NCBI GenBank assembly: GCA_025602905.1
Contig: JAHLKI010000003.1
Location: forward strand, 930,001 to 994,000
Source: Phlyctochytrium arcticum
Taxonomy: Eukaryota; Chytridiomycota; Chytridiomycetes; Chytridiales; Chytridiaceae
Direction of reading: 5' to 3'
Length of the DNA: 64,000 nt
Shown: piece by piece, positions 18,901 to 29,660 of the stretch
Numbering within the stretch: position 1 is the stretch's first letter
Layout: each line of letters opens with the position of its first letter
The notes under the pieces: model-generated
Database searches by the model: none
What the model was told of the DNA's origin: nothing
Seen by the model: the letters and a program-made list of their open reading frames with translations, nothing else
Translations under genes and position numbers: made by a program

Positions 18901-21090
18901 TTACAATTGGAACTTACGCTTTTCGAATTCGTAAAAAAGTGCCTTGCCCTTAATTTTGTTTTGGTCATGATTGGGAGCATCAACAAAACAGGCAGAAACT
19001 ACTTGGGAAGAAAGATGTTGGGAATTGGCTAACGCCCAAAACTGCAATTTTTTCGCTCTTGGCAGTAGATGCAGGATGGTATCAATGTATACCGACAGTG
19101 CTTCACCACAAAAATTGCTGACCAGACGGTGTATGTCGAGGATTAAGGCGTATCGGGGTGTGGTGGTGATGCCCGCAGACATGTATTTATCAACGTGGCA
19201 GGCGGTGTCAATTCTGCCAAGTTGCTCCTTGCACTGACAGACAACATCTTCCACCAGAGTTGTCAAGCGCTGGCTATTGGAGATCGCAGCCTGCTGCGCT
19301 GCCAGTACAGCAAGGGAACTGTAGTCGGCTTTCCAACCCTCTTCCTCCTCTTGGGTGTCATCCTCTTTGGTTTCGGCCGCGGCCCTAACACCAGCTTCTT
19401 TGACGTATTCCGACAATTAAAGTGGCACGTCTTTGAATAAGGATAATGAGCTAGTCTCTTCTAAACTCTTGTCTGTCTTGGAATTAGTACCATGAACAAG
19501 AGGGTCTAGTTTGGTGACAAAGTCGTGGGTAGCATTTTCATAACTTGAAAGTCGTTCCTCAACCTAAGACCAGGACAAGATTTGCATAAACTTTGAAGTC
19601 TCCACTTGTCTGACACTTGCCTCAGATACATTTTGTAGTTCAAGTGCCTCATGAAGTTGCGGTCCTACGTTAATGGTACCCATCAACTTGCCCTCCGTTC
19701 TTTGCACTGTTGCCACACCGGTGTCTGTTTTGTCAAAACCAATGCACCCGACGAGGTACCTTGAACTGAAGGATGCTTGCAAATCGCGGAATTTGGCAGA
19801 TGCATCATCAAATCGTGCTTCACTGAGACCAATGATGTTTTGTAGAAACTGTGCGGTGCGATCTTGTTGGGTTCTGAAATGAAATTGCCTTGCCATGCCT
19901 CCAGACTGAATATGTTATTGTGGCCCATTCCTTGCCAAGACTGCCCGCAAAGAGGTGAGTACGCTTTTTCGCCCGCTACCAGAGCCAATTCAAACAAAAA
20001 GTTGTTCAATCTGTCAGAAAAAATCTGGCAAGCTCCCCCCCGGTAATTTGTGATAGTGAAAAATTTCAACTATTATCCCTTTAGCACAAAACTATTGGTA
20101 TGAATAAACTCCAACTGACCTGGCCTTGATTGAAATCCCAAATAAAGTGCTTTGGTCTGAAGGGGCCCTTCAAAAACTGCATGCATGGCCAAGATCGTGA
20201 GGTTGTTGTGCTCGTTAGACGCCAAGTTGAGCTTGTTATGATACAGATCATAGAGTCTCGCAGCCTTCAGCACATGGGCTTTATCCTCTGCGAAGATAAA
20301 TCGACCGTTTGCCTCCAGCTGCTCGATTTTAACCTTTTGCAATGCGATCTTTCTCAACATGTTGTCTGTGGATTGAATAGGAATTTCTTCCACGAAATCC
20401 CTCCAAGTGTGCCAAAGCCGGGACGTCTTTGGCTGCCTGTTCCACAGTCGCGCGGAGTTTCTTCAACTCCTGTTCCCAAGCGGTGATCTTCCGAAGCAAG
20501 ACTGAAAAAGGATGCTAGTCAATGCCGGTCCCTCTTAGGTCGAGTATATATGAAAGAGCAACGTACCATCTGTACGTTCTTCATTCCTTGGGACCCGGAT
20601 TTCGGTTTCAATTGCTGCCGCGCCCCCGCGCAAATGCTGTGCCAGTTAAAGAAAAGCGTCCCCTGACAGGCTTGATTTGGTGGTGATGGATTTGAAAATG
20701 TGCCCACCATAAACGTTGCAGATGTACCCGACTCCTGAGATGGTGCACAATTGCTGGAGCGTCCCCTGCCCGTTTGTCAAAAGGGTCCCTTTAACAAAAC
20801 ATGGACTATTATCATCGTCCATAGCAACTACAGCTGATGTTGGAAGCCGCTTGACACCCAATGCTTTCAGGAGGTGGCCTGTATAGTACAATTTACTTTG
20901 GAGGTTCATTTGATTGAAATTTCCACTGATACAGGGTCAACTATACCTAGGAGTATTGGCAATGCAGTCTTTGAGGGCAATCTCTACAACTTGGGGAACG
21001 AGAATTCGGCCATCAAGGAGGATAATCAGATTGCCTAGCCCGCTAGATGTTATAACAAATTGTTTTGTTGCCTTGATGCAAAGAAGAAGT
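18901..21090 (-). pseudogene. Unknown multi-exon gene, decayed
   Basis: Not recognised. Minus-strand coding-like blocks, 5' to 3': about 21,080-20,955 (GLGNLIILLDGRILVPQVVE), 20,909-20,646 (88 aa, with AMDDDNSPCFVKGTLL and GVGYICNVYGGHIFKS), 20,510-20,073 (helical LLRKITAWEQELKKLRATVE, then EEIPIQSTDNMLRKIALQKV, joined only by a frameshift near 20,400), 20,069-19,564 and 19,416-18,901 (Glu-rich DDTQEEEEGW then helical). Several GT..AG pairs between blocks fit introns of 50-70 bp. Gypsy B is inserted just upstream at 21,117 and may have cut off its first exons. This could be cargo of a Helitron or a lost host gene. No catalytic motif is evident. Confidence 0.4.
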
Positions 21091-21116
21091 CAAGTCGTGG
21101 CAAGACTGGGATGGAT

Positions 21117-21434
21117 TGTAGCGGATCTGGGCCCTTGCGGCGCAGTAGCGCAGTAGCGCAGTCACAGACTACGCAGTGATCTTTCACACTCGTACCATCC
21201 GGTGTCTACCACCGGAGTCCGGTAGCAACCGGGAGTGTCGCGCCACACGCGTGATATAGTTTAGTTTTTCTTCCATATAAAAGGCCGGCGGTACGCCGTT
21301 GTAAACTCTAGCTTACTTTGATTCTTGCACTCGCCCTGCGACCATCTGAATAAACCACCCACAATACGCAACCTGGGAAGTTGCATCTCACTGTCCATTG
21401 TCCTCTCATCATCCTATACTACCATCCCGTTACA
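21117..21434 (+). repeat. Gypsy B 5' LTR
   Basis: TGTAGCGGA to CCCGTTACA, 318 bp, with a GTAGCGCAGTAGCGCAGT short tandem near its start and a TATA box at 21,276-21,283. Confidence 0.97.
21276..21283 (+). promoter_or_regulatory. TATA box in gypsy B 5' LTR
   Basis: TATAAAAG, repeated at 27,994-28,001 in the 3' LTR, in the position expected of the element promoter. Confidence 0.6.
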
Positions 21435-21445
21435 TGGTAGCACCA
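21435..21445 (+). other. Primer binding site of gypsy B
   Basis: TGGTAGCACCA begins immediately after the 5' LTR. TGGTAGC is complementary to a tRNA 3' end GCTACCA, as in initiator-Met priming of many LTR elements. Family A has TGGTAGCAC at the same place. Confidence 0.65.
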
Positions 21446-21514
21446 CCTTCGTTGACTTCATAAAACAACTTAGGCTCAACTTTATCGCCTTTAACTGCTT
21501 CCTCTACACCCGCC

Positions 21515-22951
21515 ATGTCCCGCTCCTCTGCCACCCCTTCGGCCTTCGGAAGTCTAAGGGACCCCTCACCAACTCCCAGCGTGCCGACGGACAGAGAGTC
21601 CCGTGCCTCCCCTGAACCCACTGGTGAGGAGGACGAAGTCCTTCTTGTCGGTGCTGAAGAGGGTCAAAGCCAGATTACCTTCGGGTCACTCGACCCAGTC
21701 GATGTCCCGGCCCGCCGCAGTGCCACTACCGCTGAACTTATGGACGGCGTAGTGTTCCGCCAGCCGGCCGATGCTCCCCGCCCCGTGGTCCGTTCTAGCG
21801 ACGCGCAGCCCCCTGCCCCCTCCTCCATTGATAGTCGGCTTGCTGATCTTCACTTGGACGGGACGCAGGTCCGGCGGCGCCCCGCACAGGAACAAACGAC
21901 CGCCCTTAAACGGGACGCGGTGGAAAGGGAATACGCCAAGCGTATTGCCGAGCTAGAGGCAAAGCTAACGGAGGCTTACGCCGACGTTGCGCAGCGGTTG
22001 CTCCCCAAGCCCAATGGTGAATCCTTTGATAACTTGGAGTACAGGGCTCTGCACAAAGTAGCCGTGGGCTTCGTGTACTCGGGGTCCAAAGAGGAAAACT
22101 CCCCGGAGAGAATTCGGGACTTCCTCTCTGCTCATTATGAATTCCTGGACCATCCAGGCGCGGGTATCTCCGAATCCAAACGGATTGGCCGCGAATATGT
22201 CGCCTACATTGGCCGCCACCTTAAGGACGCGGCCAAGTCTTGGTACATGTCATTAGATGACCGTGTCCGCCCCACCACCAGAGCCGGCTTCAAGAGCCAG
22301 TTCAAGCGCCATTTTCAAGAACGCAACCCTAGTGAGGGCATTCTTGCAAAGCTTCGGACCATCAGGTGCCAGAATTATTCCGATTATTCCGCACAGATCA
22401 ACAAGCTGGCGTCAGGCTTAGCCCTGAACGGTGAGGCCCCACCCCTCTCAGAATTGACGGGGTATTTAGGGGACGGTTTATACCGCAGTGGGAAATTCTG
22501 GACTAGCCTAGCCACGTCCATCCTCACGGCCCCTGAAAACAGGGTCGACCGACCCCTCTCCCTCGCCGGCCTCCAGGCCCTCGGATCCGATTTCTTGGTC
22601 CAGCTCTCCCGCGACAATGACGGTCGCATCACCTACGTCAGCGGGGAGAAACCGAGCGGCTCCAGTTCGGATACCCCGGACGAACCCTCCCGTACCGGAG
22701 GTGGGAAGGCTCCCAAGGTCAAGGCCAATGCCGCCCAGGGCCGCCAAACCCCTTACCCCCCAAGGGGCTCCGCTGGACAAGGCAGCGGCACCAGCACCCC
22801 CCACTGTTATACGTGTGGTAGCCCGGACCATTGGGCGCGTGAATGTCCCCGATCCTTCCCCAAGCCCAATCCCAAGGATGGCAAGGGCAAAGGCCCCGCA
22901 ACAGGCTCACAGGGTCAGCGCCGCCGCAACCAGGGAAACTTCAGGAGATGA
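21515..22951 (+). CDS. gag: Gypsy B Gag with CCHC zinc knuckle
   Basis: 478 aa, intact. Disordered acidic N-terminus, a helical segment about residues 130-155, a retrotransposon gag capsid domain about 165-330 (AKSWYMSLDDRVRPTTRAGF, ILAKLRTIRCQNYSDY), then a Pro/Gly-rich basic region and one zinc knuckle CYTCGSPDHWARECP near residue 430. Gag forms the virus-like particle and binds the element RNA. The start at 21,515 follows the leader directly and gives the usual length. The frame ends in a basic RRRNQGNFRR tail. The next frame overlaps it by 109 bp in -1 phase. Confidence 0.92.
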   Translation: MSRSSATPSAFGSLRDPSPTPSVPTDRESRASPEPTGEEDEVLLVGAEEGQSQITFGSLDPVDVPARRSATTAELMDGVVFRQPADAPRPVVRSSDAQPPAPSSIDSRLADLHLDGTQVRRRPAQEQTTALKRDAVEREYAKRIAELEAKLTEAYADVAQRLLPKPNGESFDNLEYRALHKVAVGFVYSGSKEENSPERIRDFLSAHYEFLDHPGAGISESKRIGREYVAYIGRHLKDAAKSWYMSLDDRVRPTTRAGFKSQFKRHFQERNPSEGILAKLRTIRCQNYSDYSAQINKLASGLALNGEAPPLSELTGYLGDGLYRSGKFWTSLATSILTAPENRVDRPLSLAGLQALGSDFLVQLSRDNDGRITYVSGEKPSGSSSDTPDEPSRTGGGKAPKVKANAAQGRQTPYPPRGSAGQGSGTSTPHCYTCGSPDHWARECPRSFPKPNPKDGKGKGPATGSQGQRRRNQGNFRR

Positions 22952-24138
22952 TCGCCAGAGGCGCAGATCGTTCATCCCTGTCAGATATAGTTGCTTCTAA
23001 AAGTTTATTTGTAATCAATACAAAACCTATAGTAGTTTCCCAAAATTCTGTGTCAATTATTGATAATGTCTTCCCGGAGTCACGATCGCGGAGCCAATGT
23101 TCCGAGGAGGGGGAGGAGAACGGAGTTGTACTACCGTCTGGCGTTGTTCGGGTAGTCTCCGCCGGTACCAAACCTCCCAAGGAACAGGAGGTTCCACGAT
23201 TGCAACTTCCGGACAAGACTTTGGACCCTCTCATCTCACCGCACGCGTTTGTCAATCATGGACACCTGAACGGCAAGATGGCGCAAATGCTCATCGACAC
23301 CGGCTGCAATACGATGATGGTCAATGACAAGTGGGTTCGTAAGCATCGCTTCCCCACTTACGCACCCAGGTCTACCATAGAAGTAGAATGGGGCGACGAC
23401 GGGGATACCTTCAAGTCGGACCGAATGATGACCGGCAACCTGGATGTCTACTCAAACGATGGCCACAAGACCAACTTTGGGGACTCTCCCTATATTGTGG
23501 CTCCGCTTCGAGTTGACGCAATCCTAGGGCTTCCATTCATCTTGGGTCTTGACTCCCTCCAGATCGACACAGTCAACAAGCGCCCCCGTCTCTCCTTCAC
23601 TATTGAAGGCACGCGGCATTTCTGTGAGGCACGACCTGTCTCGAAGAAACGCGAAGAAAAGCCCAGTTGCAACGCTTCCTACTTGCAATCGTTTGAATGC
23701 AGGACCGACTCTCCGCGACTTATGTCGTCACTTATGTTCGCCGCAGCGAAGAACACCCCGTTCCTCTTTCGAGGTGAGAGGTTTCTTCGCGCGATCCGAA
23801 AGAAGGAGTTCGCGTCCCTGTTTGCGGTGCAAGTCAATGTCGATCGCTGGATCGACGGGGGAGGTCACGTGCGCGTAGCCCCGGCATCAGTTCGAGTGGA
23901 CGCGTCAAGTATCCAAACCCAAGAATCTGACTCACAACCACTGGATGCGTCACCCGAAGACGTGGATCCCTTGGCGACAATACCGGCGGATAACCCACTC
24001 TTACCGATCCTGCAACCTTTTGCAAAGACAGTCTTTACAGAACTGCGAGCACTTCCTCCCTCCCGCGGCGAGGACGATTTTCAGATTGAAATCGAGGGCT
24101 TGGCCAAGCCACTGTCCGTGCCTCTCCGCGCAATGTGA
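22843..24138 (+). CDS. pol: Gypsy B Pol, N-terminal part: aspartic protease
   Basis: Frame of 431 aa in -1 phase relative to gag and overlapping it, which suggests expression by -1 ribosomal frameshifting; no ATG is needed. The protease active site is LIDTGCNTMMVND at about residue 150, followed by the LGLPFILGLD flap-end motif. A linker to the reverse transcriptase includes DDFQIEIEGLAKPLSVPLRAM. It ends at a TGA (24,136-24,138) that is Gly in the family A copy, so the stop is a mutation separating protease from RT. The protease itself looks intact. Confidence 0.85.
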   Translation: MSPILPQAQSQGWQGQRPRNRLTGSAPPQPGKLQEMIARGADRSSLSDIVASKSLFVINTKPIVVSQNSVSIIDNVFPESRSRSQCSEEGEENGVVLPSGVVRVVSAGTKPPKEQEVPRLQLPDKTLDPLISPHAFVNHGHLNGKMAQMLIDTGCNTMMVNDKWVRKHRFPTYAPRSTIEVEWGDDGDTFKSDRMMTGNLDVYSNDGHKTNFGDSPYIVAPLRVDAILGLPFILGLDSLQIDTVNKRPRLSFTIEGTRHFCEARPVSKKREEKPSCNASYLQSFECRTDSPRLMSSLMFAAAKNTPFLFRGERFLRAIRKKEFASLFAVQVNVDRWIDGGGHVRVAPASVRVDASSIQTQESDSQPLDASPEDVDPLATIPADNPLLPILQPFAKTVFTELRALPPSRGEDDFQIEIEGLAKPLSVPLRAM

Positions 24139-27100
24139 CCGAATGAGCTCGAAGAGCTCCAGCGACAGATCACCTTGCTCCTCACCGAAGGGTGGATTCG
24201 CCACGGCCTCAACAAGCAGACGAAGCGCAACCAAACTCCTTTGCCGAATATAGCCAAGCTGCGCCACCGGACGGTTGGCAAGAAGTGGTTTTCGCAGCTG
24301 GACATCAAGGATGCCTATCATTGCGTCCGCATCAAGGAGGGTGATATCCAAAAGACCGCATTCAAGACCCGCTTTGGACACTTCGAGTACGTTGTAATGC
24401 CCTTTGGGTTGACCAACGCACCGGCCACGTTCCAGCAGATCATGAATAAGGTTTTTGGGTCCATGTACGATGATTTTGTTATCACGTATATGGATGACAT
24501 CCTTGTTTTCTCCGACACGCTTGAGGATCACAAGCGACATGTCGAGACAGTGCTCAAGGCTTTAGAGTCTAGTGCACTCCACGTCAAGCCGTCCAAGTGT
24601 GCTTGGGCAACCTCTGAGGTTGAATTCTGCGGCCACATGATGGGCCAAAATGGTGTTCGGATTGCCGAAAGCAAGATCGCTGCCGTGCAGAACTTTGCGG
24701 TTGCTAAGAACTACAAAGACATTCAGTCCTTCTTAGGTTTGACGAATTATTTGTCGGCTTACATCGACAAGTATGCTGAGATCGCGCATCCCCTATCGGA
24801 GCTCCAGTCCGGTAATAAACCCTGGCAGTGGGGCGATGCGGAAATGACGGCGTTCAAAACGCTGCGAGAAAAAATTTCAACGGCCCCAGTTCTTTTGCCG
24901 TTCGATCCCAACAAGGAAGTCTATGTCTTCTCAGATGCTTCAGGCTTCGCCATTGGCGGCTGGATTGCCCAACCCGCTAATGAGGACGACGTTATGCCGT
25001 CCCCCCTACCCACCACTGTGGGAGGCTTCCAAAACCTGCCAAGACTCCGGCCCGTCCTGTACTTTTCTAGGAAGTTGCAGGGCCCCGAGACGCGTTACCC
25101 GGTCCATGAGCAGGAACTACTCGCTCTCGTCAAAGTCCTGAAATCCAACCGGCAGTTCCTTATGGGACGGCACTTCCGCGCTTTCACCGACCACAGATCC
25201 CTGATTTATCTTCAGGAGCAACAGCATTTGAGTCGGCGTCAGGCGAATTGCGTTGAATTCCTTCAACAGTTTGACTTTGACATCGAATATTTACCTGGCG
25301 AATGGAACACCGTGGCAGATGTTCTTAGTCGCAACCCGTACTACGCCCCTCGCTGTGCGGATTGTGCACAACGCGTTACGCTCAATGCTATCGCCGTGCA
25401 CACATCCAAACTGCGAACGCTCGAGCGCACCGCTCCCGGCAGTACAGTGGTAGTCACGGCCAACGCCGCCCGTGCTCGTAAACGCACGAAGAAGCAGATC
25501 GCCCAAGTGATCGCCCAACTGGAGATCCCTAGCGATCCACTGGATTGGGCCAAGTTAGTCCGCACGGATGACTTCGCACTCCGGACGTTCAAGACGTTGG
25601 AAAAAAAGTCGGAAGCACCCGAGACACTGACGGTGGCAGAACGGCATTATTCCATAGAGGATCTTTCTGCGGACACCGACGGCGCTACGCTGCGGTTGCT
25701 ACGCTATGAGGGTCGTCTCTATGTGCCTGATGCTCTCCGCGGTGCGGTGCTGGCGCAATACCATGACTCACTCCTTACAGGTGGCCATACGGGCAAGCAT
25801 TCGACTTTCGGACGATTGCTGGAGAAGTACTTCTGGCCTACTATGGCACAGGACGTTGCTCAATATGTGCAAACGTGTGCTACTTGTCAGCGCTTCCGTG
25901 GTCCTGCCCGAGGAGTCGGATTACTCCGCTCCTTACCAGTGCCTGATCGGCGCTGGCACACAATTGGAATGGACCTAGCTTCCTTACCCCGCACGGAATC
26001 GTGGGGAGGGAAGGATAGCCATAATGGCGAGTACTACGATGCCGTGCTGGTTATTGTAGACTATTTGTCCACTCGTGTGTACCTCATTCCATGCAACATG
26101 GAAATGTCGAGCAAGGAGCTTGCATACCTTTTTACGGCGCACTTCTTCAAAAATGAAGGAACTCCACAAGTGATCGTTAGCGATCGTGACAGCCGCTTTC
26201 TGTCCGAACTCTGGCAAGCCTTTACGGCCGGTCTCGGCATCAAGCAAGAGGTTGCTACAGCTCGACATCAACAGACTGATGGTAAATGCGAACGCAAAAT
26301 CCAGTCTGTCAAGAAAGTCTTGAAGGTGTATATCGACCGAGACGGCTCTAACTGGGTTGAGATTCTTCCACTATTGGAGTTTCATCACAACTCGACGCCG
26401 ACAAGTACCGGTTACGCCCCGTTCATGATCGACAAAGGTCGCCTGCCGACAGTCTTCGCTGAATTCACGACGCGTGAAGGTGTCCAAGAGATCTCGGTGC
26501 CAACAAAGCAACAAGTTGACCGATTCATCGAAACACTTCGCGAGACTGAACGGATCGTGCAACAAACGTTGCGCGATGAACAAGACAAACAAGCCAGGAA
26601 TCACGACGTCAAACGTCGGACCCTTACGTTTAGCCCAGGGGATTTAGTCCTGCTTAAGCGTAAAGGCATCCATATTCCGGCGCTTGGGAAGCTCCCAAAA
26701 AAGCTTCGTCAGGACTGGCTCGGACCGTTTTCGGTACTAGAGCACAGACCTCACCCTGACACTTTCAAGTTGGATATGCCGCATACCTTACGTATGATCC
26801 ATCCTACATTTCACGTCAATATCCTCAAGGCGTGGAAGTCACCCAATTCCGTCGCTCATAGAGCTTCGAAGGACGCTCCGGAACCTGTATTGGTGAATGG
26901 TGAACAATACTATCTTGTTGAACGCATTCTTGACGAGAAAGTCTGTCACCGGAAGCGCATGTACCTAGTACAATGGGAAGGTTACGGACCAGAGGAGGCT
27001 ACTTGGGAGCCGCTAGAACACCTCAAGGAGACGGACGCACTAAAAGCGTGGAACACAGCAAAACCACCAGTTGCAAACCGTACTCCCGCGCAATTGGCGA

Positions 27101-27159
27101 AGCGCAAAAATGGACTGACTGCCAACACCCCATCTACGACACCGAAAAAGAAGCGCTAA
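24139..27159 (+). pseudogene. pol: Gypsy B Pol: reverse transcriptase (internal deletion), RNase H, integrase, chromodomain
   Basis: Open from the TGA to 27,159 (994 aa from an internal codon at 24,175). RT has the LDIKDAYHC motif, the FGLTNAPATFQ motif and catalytic YMDD (ITYMDDILVFSDT). RNase H has FSDASGFAIGGW and ELLALV..FTDHRSLIYL. Integrase has the HHCC finger (TGGHTGKH, CATCQRF), Asp in VSDRDSRF and Glu in TDGKCERKIQ. The C-terminal chromodomain is VQWEGYGPEEATWEP. Between GWIR and GLNKQT about 28 residues are missing compared with family A (from LSSSPWG to the CIDYRG motif), an in-frame deletion of RT motifs 1-2. Together with the upstream stop this disables the copy. Confidence 0.93.
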
Positions 27160-27834
27160 CGCTTCGGTGTGTCAGGAAACGTATGTCTGGTCGTTCAATA
27201 ACGACAGGTCGTACAGTATGACGACGGGCACGAAGATGCATGAGCCCAGCTCTCAACCCTTTACAGGACGCGGTCAACACCCCCACAGGTGACCAGCTAC
27301 ATCTTCTGCCTTTTTCAAGTGGCCACACTACCTAGCGTTCTATAACGCGCATCCAAGGTTGCTCCTTGTGAACCAAGTGTCTCGCTGGTTCTTGCTTCGG
27401 TAGGTCTGATCAACCTGAGCTAAGCAGATGGGTCGTCCATGCATGGGCGTCCAGAGACTGAGATTTAATGATTTCTATGGCGTACTCTAACCCAAGAGGC
27501 GCAAACAGACATAGTGACCCGTTTCCATTTCCCCTAGTAACTCTTGCCAATGCAAGAGGAGTTTACACTACGCTGTCTACACGGCGTGCGCCCGTGTTAA
27601 GCGCGTGGACTACTGTTGACTATGGTATCAATGATTCAAAGGGCAAGCGTCTGGCGATGTTCGGCTTGTGCTCTGGCTTGACCTTTCGGCGTACGTCTGG
27701 CGACGTTCGGTACGCGGGATCGTCAAGTAGGTTGTCGGTGTCTTGGCCACCTGTAGTTTCCTCGCTTAACAAGGACCCCGAACTTGAGACTCGCCATCAT
27801 GCCTCCGACCGATTCTGAACGAGTCTGAGGGGGG
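27160..27834 (+). other. Gypsy B 3' untranslated region and polypurine tract
   Basis: Non-coding; parts align with the family A 3' region (GGTAGG(T/C)CTGATCA(A/G)CCTGAGC). GAGGGGGG at 27,827-27,834 is the polypurine tract directly before the LTR. Confidence 0.7.
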
Positions 27835-28152
27835 TGTAGCGGATCTGGGCCCTTGCGGCGCAGTAGCGCAGTAGCGCAGTCCAAGACTGCGCAGTGATCT
27901 CTCACACTCGTACCATCCGGTGTCTACCACCGGAGTCCGGTAGCAACCGGGAGTGTTGCGCCACACGCGTGATATAGTTTAGTTTTTCTTCCATATAAAA
28001 GGCCGGCGGTACGCCGTTGTAAACTCTAGCTTACTTTTATTCTTGCACTCGCCCTGCGATCATCTGAATAAACCACCCACAATACGCAACCTGGGAAGTT
28101 GCATCTCACTGTCCATTGTCCTCTCATCATCCTAAACTACCATCCCGTTACA
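27835..28152 (+). repeat. Gypsy B 3' LTR
   Basis: 318 bp, same ends as the 5' LTR; differs from it at about eight positions. Confidence 0.97.
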
Positions 28153-28157
28153 TGGAT

Positions 28158-29060
28158 AGATGCAAGGGGATGCAAGAGAGCTCATTTATTAAACCACAGA
28201 CTATGAAATATTTTTTTTTCACAAAAATGTGGGAAAATTCTCAATTGCTGTTAGTTGAAACCAGGTAGATCTCATTCAGCAGGAAATCCAGGACAAAAGA
28301 CGCATTCTGCTGATGACCGGGAGGCGCAGCAGGCCTTCACAGTTATGTGACCGCTGCATCCGGGATGCAGCACTCCCAGAATTCAAAAATCTGATTGACT
28401 GTGGTCACCACCCTGGGAAAAGATCCACCAGGTCAGGTGGCTGTGTATTTCATTTCGGTCAAAAAGGAAGCTGTGTGCTGGGTCACTGGGTGGGAGACGG
28501 TACCCATGAAATATTAGAGGAAGCCCCGTCAGGTCTGAAGGGGGCAGGTTTTGTAAGAAGTATCTCAAGCAAGGAAGGTAATAAAATGGAATAGATGTTC
28601 TCAAGAGATGAGGAGAAGGGAGCATCCTTTTTTGGATAAACTCCGGGTGGAAAAAATAGGTGGCCATACTTTTCTGTGGAAAACTTGATCACTATTATGC
28701 CCTTCATAGTCTTCATCTTCTTTATTTTGTGGCGTGCATGTCGTCTTCAAAACCGGCACGAAAAAGTAGGTGAAAAGAAATAGAAAGAGAGAGTCAAAAA
28801 AGAGACAATAGCTCATAGGCAGGGGAATAAAAGAATGAAAGCCATTATCCCGTCAAGCACATAAAACCCAGGGATGCAAAGCACCAACCGAAAACAGGAA
28901 GCAATATGACAAAGGCAAGGACAATTTCGGGAAAGAGCAACCAACACTTGAAGAAAAGCAAATAGTTTGACGCAAAAGAAGTTAACTAAATTAGATGTCA
29001 AGAAAAAGATTAAACGTAGAAGTATTAAATACTTAACAGCAGAACAAAAAAAGTAAACTA
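28158..29060. other. Flanking sequence between gypsy B and the TIR transposon; no firm gene
   Basis: One plus-strand frame of 93 aa (28,313-28,594) contains CDRCIRDAALPEF and later Gly/Ser-rich sequence, possibly an exon ending at a GTAAGA near 28,555. The rest is AT-rich. It is the left flank of the nested element starting at 29,061, hence probably continuous with the Helitron-2 3' region at 46,445. Confidence 0.35.
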
Positions 29061-29092
29061 CCATAAATACCTGGCTCCTGTACCCCCCCCCT
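29061..29092 (+). repeat. Left TIR of the TA-targeting transposon
   Basis: CCATAAATACCTGGCTC, then CTGTAC and nine C. Inside it, at 29,110-29,170, are two short hairpins, GGCGC-gaa-GCGCC and GAGCTCGCC-gaa-GGCGAGCTC. Confidence 0.85.
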
Positions 29093-29342
29093 AACCCTAC
29101 TGTAGCATGGGGACATGGCGCGAAGCGCCGTTTTGCCGGCCGAGAGCTCGCCGAAGGCGAGCTCCGACTGAAAGATTGAAATGCACACTAATATTCACAA
29201 AAAAATAAAACACATACTCCGATTAAAGATTCCAATATTTGTGACTCCAGAGATGCTTCACCATGTTTTTTTATGCCCAAAAGACTTGAATTGAGCCTTC
29301 CATGATTTTTTGAAAAAAAGGAAAACATATGACAATGAAAAA

Positions 29343-29436
29343 ACTCATGAGATATAAAACATTGACGGACTCGAACGCGTACCATTGTACGCTCTCGATT
29401 GACCTTGACCACTGGGCTACCACAGCGCGATAATAT
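29343..29436 (-). other. tRNA-like sequence with Pol III A and B boxes (SINE-like or tRNA relic)
   Basis: On minus, TAGCCCAGTGG (29,409-29,419) matches an A box and GTTCGAGTCC (29,367-29,376) a B box, 32 bases apart, with a possible anticodon arm between. T runs follow about 50 bases downstream. The flanks do not pair as an acceptor stem, so this is not a functional tRNA gene. It could be a SINE head or a decayed tRNA. Confidence 0.45.
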
Positions 29437-29660
29437 TCATCAGATAATGTGCTTTATATAGCGTGCCGTATTACGTAAGACTCCGCCCAAAGCTCAACTG
29501 CCCCAAGATCCACCGTTTTCGCATTATTTGCAAGTTCCAAAAAGTTACTGCCGAGATGGTGGCAAGATTGCAAGACCAGGGTATGCTTTTCACTTCAGAA
29601 CTTGTATTGGACTATGATATATTCAACCATTGATGGGGGGACTATTATTTACAAAAGGGA

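Larger units (their letters stand above)
21117..28152 (+). mobile_element. Complete Ty3/gypsy chromovirus family B
   Basis: Two 318-bp LTRs (21,117-21,434 and 27,835-28,152) flanked by a 5-bp target duplication, TGGAT (21,112-21,116 and 28,153-28,157). Internal order is gag, protease, reverse transcriptase, RNase H, integrase, chromodomain. The LTRs differ at roughly eight positions, so insertion is not very recent. A primer site TGGTAGCACCA follows the 5' LTR and a GAGGGGGG polypurine tract precedes the 3' LTR. The reverse transcriptase is damaged, so the copy is not autonomous. Confidence 0.97.

Noticed and set aside
29343..29436. Functional tRNA gene
   Set aside because: A and B boxes are present but the ends cannot form an acceptor stem.
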